DNA of 38,804 nucleotides from Xenococcaceae cyanobacterium MO_234.B1 (GTDB taxonomy: Bacteria > Cyanobacteriota > Cyanobacteriia > Cyanobacteriales > Xenococcaceae), in contig JASJEK010000004.1 of the NCBI GenBank assembly GCA_030064915.1, positions 1-38,804 on the forward strand. Reading direction: 5' to 3'. The translations under genes and the position numbers were made by a program. Positions 1 through 8,341 of the stretch are shown piece after piece. Every line of letters starts with the position of its first letter. The stretch's first letter is position 1. A model generated the notes under the pieces. It saw only the letters and a list, made by a program, of their open reading frames with translations. It did no database searches and was not told where the DNA came from.

Positions 1-264
1 TTGAAGTTAAATAAAACCTACAGATTAAATTTTGTTATTGTTTGTAATGACAAACGACCTTCTCACAATTGGCTCTTAACGGCTTTAATTACAAGACGCT
101 CTCCTTCTGTTATCTCTAAGCCTCATGATTCTGTTAACATCCTTGAAGTTGCCAAAACTTTGTCTAAAGAAGGACTTTGGTTTGAAGCCTTAGAAATGAT
201 ATATATAAAAGGCTTAGTTGATGACTCTAATTTCAACAGTTTGCTAGAAGTTTTCCGAGAATAG
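1..264 (+). CDS. DUF928-like protein, C-terminal part (5' end outside window)
   Basis: The reading frame is open from the first base, so the gene probably begins upstream and only about 87 residues are seen. The visible part has a pattern Y-R-x2-F-x3-C-x3-R-P-S near residues 7-21 and a helix-like end with K-E-G-L-W-F-E-A-L (about 56-64). Both resemble the C-terminal half of DUF928, a cyanobacterial family of unknown function often encoded next to CHASE2 proteins. The next gene is indeed a CHASE2 gene 45 bases downstream on the same strand, which supports the call. The family assignment is from memory of the pattern and is moderate at best. The TTG at base 1 should not be taken as the true start. 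Confidence 0.5.
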   Translation: MKLNKTYRLNFVIVCNDKRPSHNWLLTALITRRSPSVISKPHDSVNILEVAKTLSKEGLWFEALEMIYIKGLVDDSNFNSLLEVFRE

Positions 265-308
265 TTCCTTATAATCAACTTGTTTTCAAGATAAAACGCC
301 ACTTTTCA

Positions 309-869
309 ATGAATAAAAAAATAACTCTATTCGTTTATGGGTTAATAACCGTAATCATTTCGGTTATTAGTGTCTATTTATTGCGCTCAGAGGGGATTCT
401 CGAACCTTATGAGTTGAGATTATTGGATAGTTTTTTTTTGAAGCGTGAGGAGCAATCCGTTTCAGAGGATATAGTTTTAGTTACCATCACGGAAGATGAT
501 ATTAACCAATTAGAACAATACCCGTTGTCAGATCGAAAACTGGCTCAAATTCTGGCCCCCATCATCAAGGCTCAACCCAGAGTAATTGGGCTAGATATAA
601 TTCGGAATTTTCCAGTTCATGATCAAAACTTAACAAAGGAAGAGAATCAAAAGGCGTTTGAGGAATTACACACAATATTTCGCCAAAACAGTAATCTTTA
701 TGGGATTGCTAAAATCACTGAAGCAGAAGGTTTCCCTTCAATACCAGGAGCGAGTTCATTAGAACAAGCAGGAAGACTTACAGCGGCCGATCTAGTTTTG
801 GATAAAGATAGAGTTGCTAGAAGAGGTAATCTTTATCCCAGCTACAATCAAGGCCAGGGAAAACTCTAA
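309..869 (+). pseudogene. CHASE2 sensor-domain protein, 3'-truncated
   Basis: CHASE2 is an extracytoplasmic sensor domain found on cyanobacterial kinases, cyclases and adenylate-type receptors. Residues 4-24 form an N-terminal membrane anchor. It is followed by a YELRLLD segment, a DIVLVTITEDDI strand, a P-R-V-I-G-L-D-I strand and a late A-R-R-G-N-L-Y-P segment, all typical of the first half of CHASE2. The frame then runs into about ten unrelated residues and stops. The rest of the sensor, the following membrane helices and any output domain are missing from the window. The end of similarity, near base 850, is the left edge of the accessory block. I read it as a gene cut by integration or rearrangement rather than a short functional protein. 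Confidence 0.75.
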
Positions 870-1653
870 TCGAAGTGAAGCAGATAAAGACCGAAATGAA
901 GCGCGCGCGCTCAAGGAAGAAATCATCAATTTATCCCGTCAATTCTTTGCGACTTTGGGAGAGAAACTCAAGTATTATCGAGACCGCAAGTTATATCGTT
1001 TTGAGGCCTCTACCTTTGGTCAATGGTGCGAACAAGAGTTAGGGATGAAACGCTTTTATGCTTACCGTTTAATATCTGCCTATGAAGTTTATCAGAATGT
1101 TGCCCATGGGCAACAAAAAGTACCAGAAAGTATGTTGCCCACTAATGAAAGACAGGTACGTCCTTTAACTAAGTTACCCCCACAGAAGCAGGTAGAGCTT
1201 TGGGTCAAAGCAGTCTCTGAAAGTGATAAGATCCCCACAGGGAAACAGATAGAGCAGCTAGTAAAAGAGAAAGAAAAGATGGAAAGAGAAGCTAGATACC
1301 AAACCCAAGTAGATCGCTTTCTTGTGGGAGATGTGGTTAGGATTACCGCAAAATATAATGATAGACTCAAAGGCTATCACAGTTGTTGGGCGCAGATAAG
1401 ATCCCTAGAAGAATATAGCTACACAGTACTAACTTGGAAAGGGAAAGTTTCGGGAGTTGCCCACGATGATTTAATGTTGTTACGAGTACCCGATACAGAT
1501 GCAGCAGGTAATTTGCTGGCCCAACTCAATAAAATTTATCAGCAAAAATCTCATGATTCAGATTGTGTGGCTTTTTTGCACTATCTTGGTACGAAGCCTG
1601 AGCCTGGTGCGACATCTTGGGCGATGAATGTTCTGAGTTTGACTCTGGGATAA
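814..1653 (+). CDS. ERQ-RPL motif protein, probably 5'-truncated, paralogue of 2539-3363
   Basis: Function unknown. The protein has an N-terminal segment with Y-R-D-R-K-L-Y-R-F and T-F-G-Q-W-C-E-Q-E-L-G, which looks like a DNA-binding or partition-type helical region. It then has N-E-R-Q-V-R-P-L-T-K-L (about 109-119), a P-T-G-K-Q-I element, and a C-terminal SH3-like part starting F-L-V-G-D-V-V-R-I. The same order appears in the minus-strand gene at 2539-3363, so the two are related. Such proteins are common on cyanobacterial plasmids and mobile DNA. The only possible start in frame is a TTG inside the truncated CHASE2 gene. The first dozen residues are therefore read from CHASE2 DNA in another frame, and the native 5' end is probably lost. 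Confidence 0.6.
   Translation: MLEEVIFIPATIKARENSNRSEADKDRNEARALKEEIINLSRQFFATLGEKLKYYRDRKLYRFEASTFGQWCEQELGMKRFYAYRLISAYEVYQNVAHGQQKVPESMLPTNERQVRPLTKLPPQKQVELWVKAVSESDKIPTGKQIEQLVKEKEKMEREARYQTQVDRFLVGDVVRITAKYNDRLKGYHSCWAQIRSLEEYSYTVLTWKGKVSGVAHDDLMLLRVPDTDAAGNLLAQLNKIYQQKSHDSDCVAFLHYLGTKPEPGATSWAMNVLSLTLG
836..860. other. Recombination junction between CHASE2 gene and accessory block
   Basis: CHASE2 coding similarity ends here and the similarity of the next protein to its paralogue begins. The bases GAGGTAATCTTTATCCC near 836-852 resemble GAGGTAATTTTCATTCC at the 3' end of the tyrosine recombinase gene (about 4455-4471). The first eight bases are identical. This is a candidate crossover or attachment core, which is inference only. 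No CHASE2 3' half is found elsewhere in the window. Confidence 0.4.
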
Positions 1654-1700
1654 TATCCTGTCATTTTTACCCTTAGAAATTCAAGATTAATCTAAGATCC

Positions 1701-1729
1701 TTGACAATAAATTAGTATATTAGTATTTA
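1701..1729 (+). promoter_or_regulatory. Candidate promoter of the SRAP gene
   Basis: TTGACA at 1701-1706 matches the -35 consensus exactly. TATTTA at 1724-1729, after a 17-base spacer, is a fair -10. Transcription would then start near 1736, a few bases before the ATG at 1738, giving an almost leaderless message. An alternative -10, TAGTAT at 1721, has a poor 14-base spacing. Confidence 0.4.
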
Positions 1730-1737
1730 ATAATTTG

Positions 1738-2412
1738 ATGTGTGGTAGATTTACTTCATATTATTCTAGTTCTGAGATTGCCAAAGCTTTTAACTTGACC
1801 AATGTTCCTGAGTTAGAACCTAGATATAATATCGCTCCAACCCAGCAAGTAGGGACAATCCTACGTTCTAATTCTCAAAGCGAGCGAAAATTCAAATGGT
1901 TACGTTGGGGTTTGATTCCGCACTGGGCAAAAGACAAGAGTATCGGTAATAAATTAATCAATGCCAGAGCCGAAATAATAGCTCAAAAACCCTCTTTTAG
2001 AACTGCATTTCGTCATTCTCGCTGTTTGATTATTGCTTCGGGTTTTTATGAATGGCAAAAGCAGGAATCGGGAAAACAACCATTTCTAATTCAGCAGATA
2101 GATAGCTTACCATTGGCTTTTGCTGGATTGTGGTCAACTTGGCAATCTCCAGAGGATGAAACCATTGATACCTGTACTATTATTACTACCGAAGCTAATG
2201 AAATCATGCAACCAATTCATCAAAGAATGCCAGTAATATTAAAGTCAGATGACTATGAACAGTGGCTCGACCCTACCATACAACAACCAGAGTTATTACA
2301 ACCACTCTTGCAACCTTACAGTTCAGATAAGCTTAAAACATATCCTGTAAGCACTTTGGTTAATAATCCCCGTAACGATAACCCAAAGTGTATTAGCTTC
2401 ATTAAAAACTGA
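1738..2412 (+). CDS. SRAP-family (HMCES/YedK) abasic-site DNA-protein crosslink protein
   Basis: SRAP proteins bind single-stranded DNA and form a thiazolidine crosslink between Cys2 and an abasic site, shielding it from cleavage. The ATG at 1738 is chosen over the TTG at 1735 because it places Cys at position 2 (M-C-G-R-F), which must become the N-terminus. The other expected active residues are visible: N-A-R-A-E (about 75-79), G-F-Y-E-W (about 101-105), and H-Q-R-M-P with the catalytic His near 161. The length of about 224 residues is normal for the family. No Shine-Dalgarno is seen and the candidate promoter lies directly upstream. SRAP genes often travel on phages and mobile elements near repair functions, which fits this neighbourhood. 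Confidence 0.93.
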   Translation: MCGRFTSYYSSSEIAKAFNLTNVPELEPRYNIAPTQQVGTILRSNSQSERKFKWLRWGLIPHWAKDKSIGNKLINARAEIIAQKPSFRTAFRHSRCLIIASGFYEWQKQESGKQPFLIQQIDSLPLAFAGLWSTWQSPEDETIDTCTIITTEANEIMQPIHQRMPVILKSDDYEQWLDPTIQQPELLQPLLQPYSSDKLKTYPVSTLVNNPRNDNPKCISFIKN

Positions 2413-2538
2413 GAAGTTTACTCAGTCTTTAAGCGCTCGCTGCATAGAGGATTTGGTTTCTTGAAGTGATCCCATTGCTGATCAACAATCAGTCTTTAGA
2501 ACTCCAGAAATCAAAACGCAATCGTCTCGCCTCTGCTC

Positions 2539-3363
2539 TCAACCATGAAGATAGAATTGTTCAAGGAGTTGCAGTAACTTCTCCTCCAAGGAATTAAGTT
2601 GAGAACGATTCAATTTTTCCAATCCCCTCAAAATCCACAGAGCAGCTTCATCCCTTATCCCCACTTCGTTTATGGCACTCATTCTTTCACCCCAGGTGAG
2701 CATTTCTTCTTGTTGGTCACCAGTTAAGCTTAGAGAAGACAGGTCATCTACTTCCACTACATATTGACCATCCCAAGTATCCACCACACATTCAGTGGGT
2801 CGGACTTCTGCTACCAGACACCAGCAATTCTTTTTCCCAGGAATACCTCGGATAATGCGACAAATTTGACCGACTCTAAAGGGGTTAATGGGGGGATATT
2901 TCTGTTGTAGATAAGCTTTGACCGCTTCTTTAACTACAGAACCAGTGGGGACTTCTCCCATAGCTAAACTTACGGCGAGAACCCAAACCGACCCGGCTTC
3001 AATGGGACTTAAATGGGCTTGAAAAATCGGTCTTAATTGTCTCTGTTTTGTTGGTCGAGGCTCATTAAGACCATTGGTCTGTAAATAAGACTCAATAAAA
3101 TTATAGGTCTGACTGGCGGAGATACAACGCTTGATATAAACGGTTGTGAAGCCAAAAACAGTAGTGCAATATTCTTCAAAATTGTCATAGTTATCCCGAT
3201 AGAGTTTAAGCTGCTCGATCTTCTCTAAAGCCTTACCCCGCAGGACAAAACCCGTCCTTACGGCCTGCTCTAATTCCTTCCTTAAGGCTAACTCTTGTGG
3301 GGATAAGAGATACTCCATAGAGTCTGAGGGGGTGCTGAGGATATTTGGCACTAATTTTATCAC
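2539..3363 (-). CDS. ERQ-RPL motif protein, full-length paralogue of 814-1653
   Basis: Function unknown. About 274 residues. The order is a helical N-terminus (L-R-K-E-L-E-Q-A-V), Y-R-D-N-Y-D-N-F-E-E-Y-C, then K-R-Q-L-R-P-I-F-Q-A-H-L (about 102-113), P-T-G-S-V-V-K-E-A-V, and an SH3-like C-terminal part beginning F-R-V-G-Q-I-C-R-I. It ends in a leucine-rich helix. The gene at 814-1653 has the same layout but has lost its start. This copy is divergent from the recombinase gene, with 72 bases between the starts, which suggests a shared control region. A role in element maintenance or partition is inference. Met1 is at 3363; a second Met at 3315 is possible. Confidence 0.75.
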   Translation of the reverse strand: MIKLVPNILSTPSDSMEYLLSPQELALRKELEQAVRTGFVLRGKALEKIEQLKLYRDNYDNFEEYCTTVFGFTTVYIKRCISASQTYNFIESYLQTNGLNEPRPTKQRQLRPIFQAHLSPIEAGSVWVLAVSLAMGEVPTGSVVKEAVKAYLQQKYPPINPFRVGQICRIIRGIPGKKNCWCLVAEVRPTECVVDTWDGQYVVEVDDLSSLSLTGDQQEEMLTWGERMSAINEVGIRDEAALWILRGLEKLNRSQLNSLEEKLLQLLEQFYLHG

Positions 3364-3435
3364 TCTTATGTATTTTAGTGCAGATAACAGGTCTTATTCG
3401 TAGTAAAATTTTCTCAAGGTTTTTCGGCAAAAGAC

Positions 3436-4476
3436 ATGGCAATACGAAGGTTAGATCGAGAAATAGCAGATCAAGAGCGCTCTTTAGTCAGCATTTCAAC
3501 CTTGCCCACGGTCAAAGCCATGAGAAATTGTTTTGAGAGATATCTGAGTTTGACAATCGCTGCGGGAAATGCCAGTGAAGATACGATAAAAACCTATCGC
3601 AGTCGGCTGCAACAGTTTCTGGGCTGGTGCCATAAACGAGAACTGTATCCAGCACTGATTACTACAGAGAACATTAAAGAGTATCGTAAAAACTTGGTTG
3701 ATGAGTTATCGGGCTGTGGGACGATTCGCTTATCCTTACTGGTCATCAAACATTTTTACACCGCCTGTGTGGGGGATAATTTAGTCAAGTCTAATCCAGC
3801 AATTGGGGTTAAAGCACCGCGAGATAAGCGTCAAATCGGCAGTACCTTAAATTATTTGAGTCAGGAGGAGTTACAACAGTTAATTGATGAAATTCTCCCC
3901 ATTAGGAAGATTGGGGGGGAAAATAGTCAGAAAATACAGGTCTTGCGAGATCGCTTACTGATAGGATGTATGGCTCTACAAGGATGTCGCAGCATTGAAA
4001 TATATCGCGGGAATTTAGGGGATATTAAATTCAGGGATAATCAATATTACTTGAGGCTTGATGGCAAAAATAGTATTAGAACTATTATTCTACGCGAGGA
4101 CCTGGGAGCAGAAATAGAACAATATCGTCAAGCTCGCAAAACAAGTGGAGAAAAGTTATCTGCTGCTTCCCCTTTGTTTATTTCTCTATCAAATCGTTGT
4201 TATGGTCAAAGATTATCTCGCAGAGGCATTGGATTTATTGTGGATGGTTATTTATCAAAGTGTGGCTTGAAACATATTGATTTCAATCATCATAATTCTC
4301 CTCATAGTTTGCGTCATACAGCAGCCACATTAAGCCTGGAAAATGGTGCGACTTTGCGGGAAGTTCAGGATTTTTTAGGACACACCGATCCCAAAACTAC
4401 GGCTGTATATACCCATGTTCTCAATTCTCAAGATAGTAACCCTGCTGGCAAAATTGAGGTAATTTTCATTCCTTAG
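3436..4476 (+). CDS. Tyrosine recombinase / phage-type integrase
   Basis: A site-specific recombinase that cuts and joins DNA through a 3'-phosphotyrosine. About 346 residues. An N-terminal SAM-like core-binding domain (about 28-115, with T-Y-R-S-R-L-Q-Q-F-L) is followed by the catalytic domain. Visible catalytic residues are Arg in G-C-R-S-I-E-I-Y-R-G (about 184), H-S-L-R-H (about 290-295), L-G-H-T-D-P (about 313) and the nucleophile Tyr in A-V-Y-T-H (about 323). The gene appears intact. It is the only recombinase in the block besides the IS transposase and is the natural candidate for having mobilised it. Its last codons carry a stretch resembling the CHASE2 junction (see 836-860). The ATG at 3436 has no strong ribosome site. 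Confidence 0.92.
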   Translation: MAIRRLDREIADQERSLVSISTLPTVKAMRNCFERYLSLTIAAGNASEDTIKTYRSRLQQFLGWCHKRELYPALITTENIKEYRKNLVDELSGCGTIRLSLLVIKHFYTACVGDNLVKSNPAIGVKAPRDKRQIGSTLNYLSQEELQQLIDEILPIRKIGGENSQKIQVLRDRLLIGCMALQGCRSIEIYRGNLGDIKFRDNQYYLRLDGKNSIRTIILREDLGAEIEQYRQARKTSGEKLSAASPLFISLSNRCYGQRLSRRGIGFIVDGYLSKCGLKHIDFNHHNSPHSLRHTAATLSLENGATLREVQDFLGHTDPKTTAVYTHVLNSQDSNPAGKIEVIFIP

Positions 4477-4560
4477 AGAAATCCGTTTATGACAACAAAA
4501 AAGATGTAGAAATTTAATCTTACTACCCTCGAATGTAAATCAAGAAGTTATTAAGCAGTT

Positions 4561-5367
4561 ATGTCTAAAATTCAAGAAATAATAATGTGTCCTGTCTGTC
4601 ATCGAAAAATGGGAACAGATTCTCCCCCGTGTGCTGCTTGTGAAAATTTTTCGCGCCAAGCAATCGAAAAAATGTCGAAGGGTGCGGAAAATTTTCTCGA
4701 TCTTCGTCCTAATTATCAAAGCAACAATTTAAAACCCGAATATAAAACACAAAAAACTTTTACTACACAATTATTTGCCAATTCATTGTTTCCTTGGTTT
4801 TATGAAAAAATCTTGCCAGTATTTTGGGCTATAGGATTGCGTGGTTGGGGAGGCATTGAAAGAGAATATGAAGAAGTAATCAAATTTTTGGGTCAAGACC
4901 CAAAAATAGTCATGGATTTATCTTGTGGTACGGGTATTATGGCTCGAAGACTAGCAAAAAGTCAATTTTACCCATTAATAATTGCTTTAGATTATTCAGA
5001 ATCAATGTTAAAAATGTTAATCAACCAAGTAAATTCCGAGAAAACTACTAAAAATAAAAATTTAGTTATTATTAGAGGTGATGCCCTCTCAATTCCTTTG
5101 ATTTCTAATTCTGTAGATGCTATTTATGTAGGAGCAGCCATACATTGTTGGTCAGAGCCTCAAAAGGGAATCAAGGAAATCTATCGCGTGTTACGTCCAG
5201 GAGGTAAAGTATTTGGGACAACATTTACTAAGTTTTTACCTAAGCAAGAATTTTATTGTTTTTCAATTGAAGAATTACATTCTCTTTTCCAAGAAGCCAA
5301 ATTTTCTCAAGAATTATTAGAGATTAAATCTCAAGGAATATATGTAACCATTAAAGGTTTTAAATAA
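4561..5367 (+). CDS. Class I SAM-dependent methyltransferase with N-terminal Cys cluster
   Basis: About 268 residues. The N-terminus has M-C-P-V-C-H (about 9-14) and P-P-C-A-A-C (about 22-27), a likely zinc knuckle. The Rossmann methyltransferase core begins with V-M-D-L-S-C-G-T-G (about 117-125, motif I). It continues with A-L-D-Y-S-E-S-M (motif II), R-G-D-A-L-S-I-P and a motif with R-V-L-R-P-G-G-K near 220. This is the type 11 (UbiE-like) fold. The substrate cannot be told from sequence. Chromosomal homologues with the same Cys-rich start are common in cyanobacteria, so this gene may be cargo. It lies 84 bases after the recombinase and before a 216-base AT-rich spacer with two short GCGCGAGCGC/ACGCGAGCGC-type repeats (about 5440 and 5496). 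Confidence 0.85.
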   Translation: MSKIQEIIMCPVCHRKMGTDSPPCAACENFSRQAIEKMSKGAENFLDLRPNYQSNNLKPEYKTQKTFTTQLFANSLFPWFYEKILPVFWAIGLRGWGGIEREYEEVIKFLGQDPKIVMDLSCGTGIMARRLAKSQFYPLIIALDYSESMLKMLINQVNSEKTTKNKNLVIIRGDALSIPLISNSVDAIYVGAAIHCWSEPQKGIKEIYRVLRPGGKVFGTTFTKFLPKQEFYCFSIEELHSLFQEAKFSQELLEIKSQGIYVTIKGFK

Positions 5368-5583
5368 TATTTTTGTCGAAAATAGTGAATCTAAAATTCT
5401 AAGATTTTATTCCTATGTCTTGATTAATTTAGTTGAACATAGCGCGAGCGCTTTGACAACATATTATTAAATTAGTGTAATCGCTTATTTGAAGACGCGA
5501 GCGCAGTAAATAGAGTGAAAATTGATTATTATTAGATTGTATGATTTAATTTAACTTTTTATGTTATAGGGAATCATTATCCA

Positions 5584-6051
5584 ATGCTTAACCACAAAAA
5601 ATTAGAACAATTCGTAAATCGCTACGAAGAAGAATTTGGCTTCAAAATATTGCTTCAACAATTGATTAGAAATATATTTTCACCTCGAAAAAGAAGAGAA
5701 ATAATTTTAGAAAATATAATTAAGGAGAGAATATATACCTCAACAATTGATAATTTCACTTTAGAACAAATACAACAATTGGAAAATTACTTAACCAGAA
5801 AAATTAAGAAAGTAAAAAGAGAGAAAATAAATTGGTTTTTTCGGAATTTAATATATGGAACAGTTGTCGGGATTATATGTGGTGTATTGACAACTATTTC
5901 TAGATTAAATTTATTATGGGTTTTGCCTTGGTTTTTGATATATATTATTGATGTTTTCAAAAAAAGCCAGAATTGGGGTCAAAAAGTGGCAAACTATACA
6001 ATGCTAATTCATTGGCTAACAGCATATAAATTGAGAAAAAATAATCAATAA
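5584..6051 (+). CDS. Unknown small membrane protein upstream of topA
   Basis: Not recognised. About 155 residues, strongly basic and rich in Lys, Arg, Ile and Asn. Residues 1-85 look helical and cytoplasmic (F-S-P-R-K-R-R-E near 35, K-I-K-K-V-K-R-E-K near 72-80). Two closely spaced hydrophobic stretches at about 84-103 and 109-125 predict a membrane hairpin, followed by a short basic tail. The stop is three bases before the topoisomerase start, so the two are very likely co-transcribed. Whether it tethers the topoisomerase or DNA to the membrane is speculation. Confidence 0.7.
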   Translation: MLNHKKLEQFVNRYEEEFGFKILLQQLIRNIFSPRKRREIILENIIKERIYTSTIDNFTLEQIQQLENYLTRKIKKVKREKINWFFRNLIYGTVVGIICGVLTTISRLNLLWVLPWFLIYIIDVFKKSQNWGQKVANYTMLIHWLTAYKLRKNNQ

Positions 6052-6054
6052 ATC

Positions 6055-8181
6055 ATGCCTCAAAAACTATTGATTGTAGAATCACCAAAAAAAGCGAAGA
6101 CAATCCAAAAATTCTTAACCAAAGATTGGATTGTGAGAGCTAGTTACGGTCACATCAGGCAGTTGGCTCAAGATGGAGAAGATAAATTAGGGTTTGATTT
6201 GAAGGGAGATAGGGTCTATTGTCGTTATAAACCAGTAAGCCCAAGAGCGGCTAAAAACATCAAACAGCTAAAACAACTGGCACAATCTGCATCATTAGTA
6301 GTATTAGCAACAGACCAAGACAGAGAAGGAGAAGGAATTTCCTATCATCTCAAGGAAGCTTTGGGACTAAGGAAATTTGAGAGAATCACTTATAATGAGG
6401 TGACAGAAGCAGCCATCAAAAAAGCGATTGCGTCTCCCCGACAATTAGACGAGAACTTAGTGGGTGCAGCATTGGCAAGAGCTTGTCTGGATAAACTAGT
6501 AGGTTATAAGGTTTCACCAATCCTCTGGTCATTGAATATTGGAGCTAAAAGTACAGGAAGAGTACAAGCACCAACATTACATATAGTTTGTCAGAGAGAA
6601 AGACAGATCCAAAAATTTAAACCAGAGCCTTACTGGACGGTATGGGTAGATTATCAAGAAGGATTTAGGGCATACTTTCTAGGTACAGAATCAAACAAAG
6701 TCAATGAAGGGAGCGATTCTAACGAACGGGATGATACAGAGGCGAGAGATGGTCAAAAAGTAGAAACCTGTCGGGTATCCACAGAAGCTAGAGCCAGAGA
6801 ATTAGTAAATATAGCTCGTTCTCAACCCCATCAAGTAATTAAAGTAGAAACTTTCCTGACTTATAAAAAACCACCAGCACCTTTTACCACATCGTCTCTA
6901 CAGCAAGCAGCAGGGGCAAGAATTAAGTATAGTCCTGAAAAAACGATGCAGATTGCCCAACATTTATTTGAGTCAGGATTAATAACGTACCATAGGACGG
7001 ATTCAACTAATTTAAGCGAGGATTTTGTCAAAGCAGCGAGGAAGTATTTACAAGAAAAAGACCCGGCTAATTTACCTTCAACAGCACCAAAATTTAGGTC
7101 AAAGAAGAACGCTCAAGAAGCTCATGAAGCAATCAGACCAACAGACTTAACCAAACCCTCAACAGTTTTGAAGCAAGAATTAGATCAAGACAACTTTGCT
7201 TTGTATGAGTTAATTTGGCGCAGAGCAATGGCTAGCCAATGTAATCCGGCACAAATTGATAAGACTAGGATTACATCAAAGTCTGGAGATGTATTCTGGT
7301 TGGCAAGAGGACAAGTGTTAAAGTTTGCTGGTTATAGTCGTTACTGGAAAGATTTTGGTGGAGATTCAGAATTACCAAAAGTCAAGGAAGGAGCTAATTT
7401 AACCCTCAAACAAGCAGATTCGGAAAGAAAAATGACTCAACCTCCACCACGTTATTCAGAAGCTAAATTAGTGCAGGTGATGGAAAGGCAAGGCATAGGG
7501 AGACCAAGCACCTACAGTTCTACAGTTAAAACCCTCAAAGAACGTGCCTACGTGAAGATAGTCAAAGGAAAGCTAACGGCAACAGAATTAGGACTATCCG
7601 TGGATCAATTCCAATCTGCTACTTTTCCTAAGTTGATAGACAGTCAGTTTACGGCAGAGATGGAAAAGCAATTAGACGAGATCGCACAAGGCAGACAAGA
7701 TTGGCAGAAGTATTTGACGGGGTGGAATCGGGATTATTTCGCTAATGCAGTGAATTCAGCCAAATCCAAAGCAGGAGTAGAGGCTAAATCAGTGCAAAAA
7801 CCCAATTATGCAACAGGAACAAGAGAAAAGTCACGGCAGAAATGCCCTAAATGTGGGAAGCAAATGGATAAAATACCATCAAAGTCCAAGAAATTATCTA
7901 GACCGTATTTTCTAAAATGTACCCCTTGTGATGTAGTAATGTTCTACAATAAGGAGCAGAAAACTTGGGATAAACCCTCTCAAAAAAGAGAACAGACAAT
8001 ACCAAAAATAACCGAATATATCTGTCCAGTATGTAATTCTTTCCTGGCGGAAAAAACTTATCAGAAGAACGGTCAAACTAAGAAAATGTTAGTTTGTTCG
8101 ACTCAACAACATAAAGATAAAGATGTGGTATATTTTCAATCCCAAGAAAAATGGTGGAGTCCAGTTTTTGGTGAACTATAG
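6055..8181 (+). CDS. topA: Type IA DNA topoisomerase, plasmid/mobile-element type
   Basis: Relaxes negative supercoils or unlinks single strands through a 5'-phosphotyrosine. About 708 residues, shorter than chromosomal cyanobacterial TopA as I recall it. The TOPRIM domain shows L-L-I-V-E-S-P-K-K-A (Glu9) and the acidic triad D-Q-D-R-E (87-91). The active-site Tyr312 lies in L-I-T-Y-H-R-T-D-S. G-R-P-S-T-Y-S-S-T (about 482-490) is also typical. There are C-terminal zinc-ribbon pieces with C-P-K-C-G (about 597-601) plus C-T-P-C-D, and with C-P-V-C-N (about 656-660). A low-complexity acidic insert sits around 212-236. The chromosome surely has its own TopA, so this second copy next to a helicase and recombinase points to a replication or transfer module of a mobile element. 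Confidence 0.92.
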   Translation: MPQKLLIVESPKKAKTIQKFLTKDWIVRASYGHIRQLAQDGEDKLGFDLKGDRVYCRYKPVSPRAAKNIKQLKQLAQSASLVVLATDQDREGEGISYHLKEALGLRKFERITYNEVTEAAIKKAIASPRQLDENLVGAALARACLDKLVGYKVSPILWSLNIGAKSTGRVQAPTLHIVCQRERQIQKFKPEPYWTVWVDYQEGFRAYFLGTESNKVNEGSDSNERDDTEARDGQKVETCRVSTEARARELVNIARSQPHQVIKVETFLTYKKPPAPFTTSSLQQAAGARIKYSPEKTMQIAQHLFESGLITYHRTDSTNLSEDFVKAARKYLQEKDPANLPSTAPKFRSKKNAQEAHEAIRPTDLTKPSTVLKQELDQDNFALYELIWRRAMASQCNPAQIDKTRITSKSGDVFWLARGQVLKFAGYSRYWKDFGGDSELPKVKEGANLTLKQADSERKMTQPPPRYSEAKLVQVMERQGIGRPSTYSSTVKTLKERAYVKIVKGKLTATELGLSVDQFQSATFPKLIDSQFTAEMEKQLDEIAQGRQDWQKYLTGWNRDYFANAVNSAKSKAGVEAKSVQKPNYATGTREKSRQKCPKCGKQMDKIPSKSKKLSRPYFLKCTPCDVVMFYNKEQKTWDKPSQKREQTIPKITEYICPVCNSFLAEKTYQKNGQTKKMLVCSTQQHKDKDVVYFQSQEKWWSPVFGEL

Positions 8182-8341
8182 GAAATGAATGCCTAGTTAA
8201 ATTACTACTTGAAAAAGAAAAATATTAAGCTGAGGAAATCAAATAAATCTAATGATTAAGAAATATATAAATACAGGTTTTTCCTGACGAAATTAGGCAT
8301 AATATTTAAGATTGACTGACAGCGGTAAACAATACTTTCTC

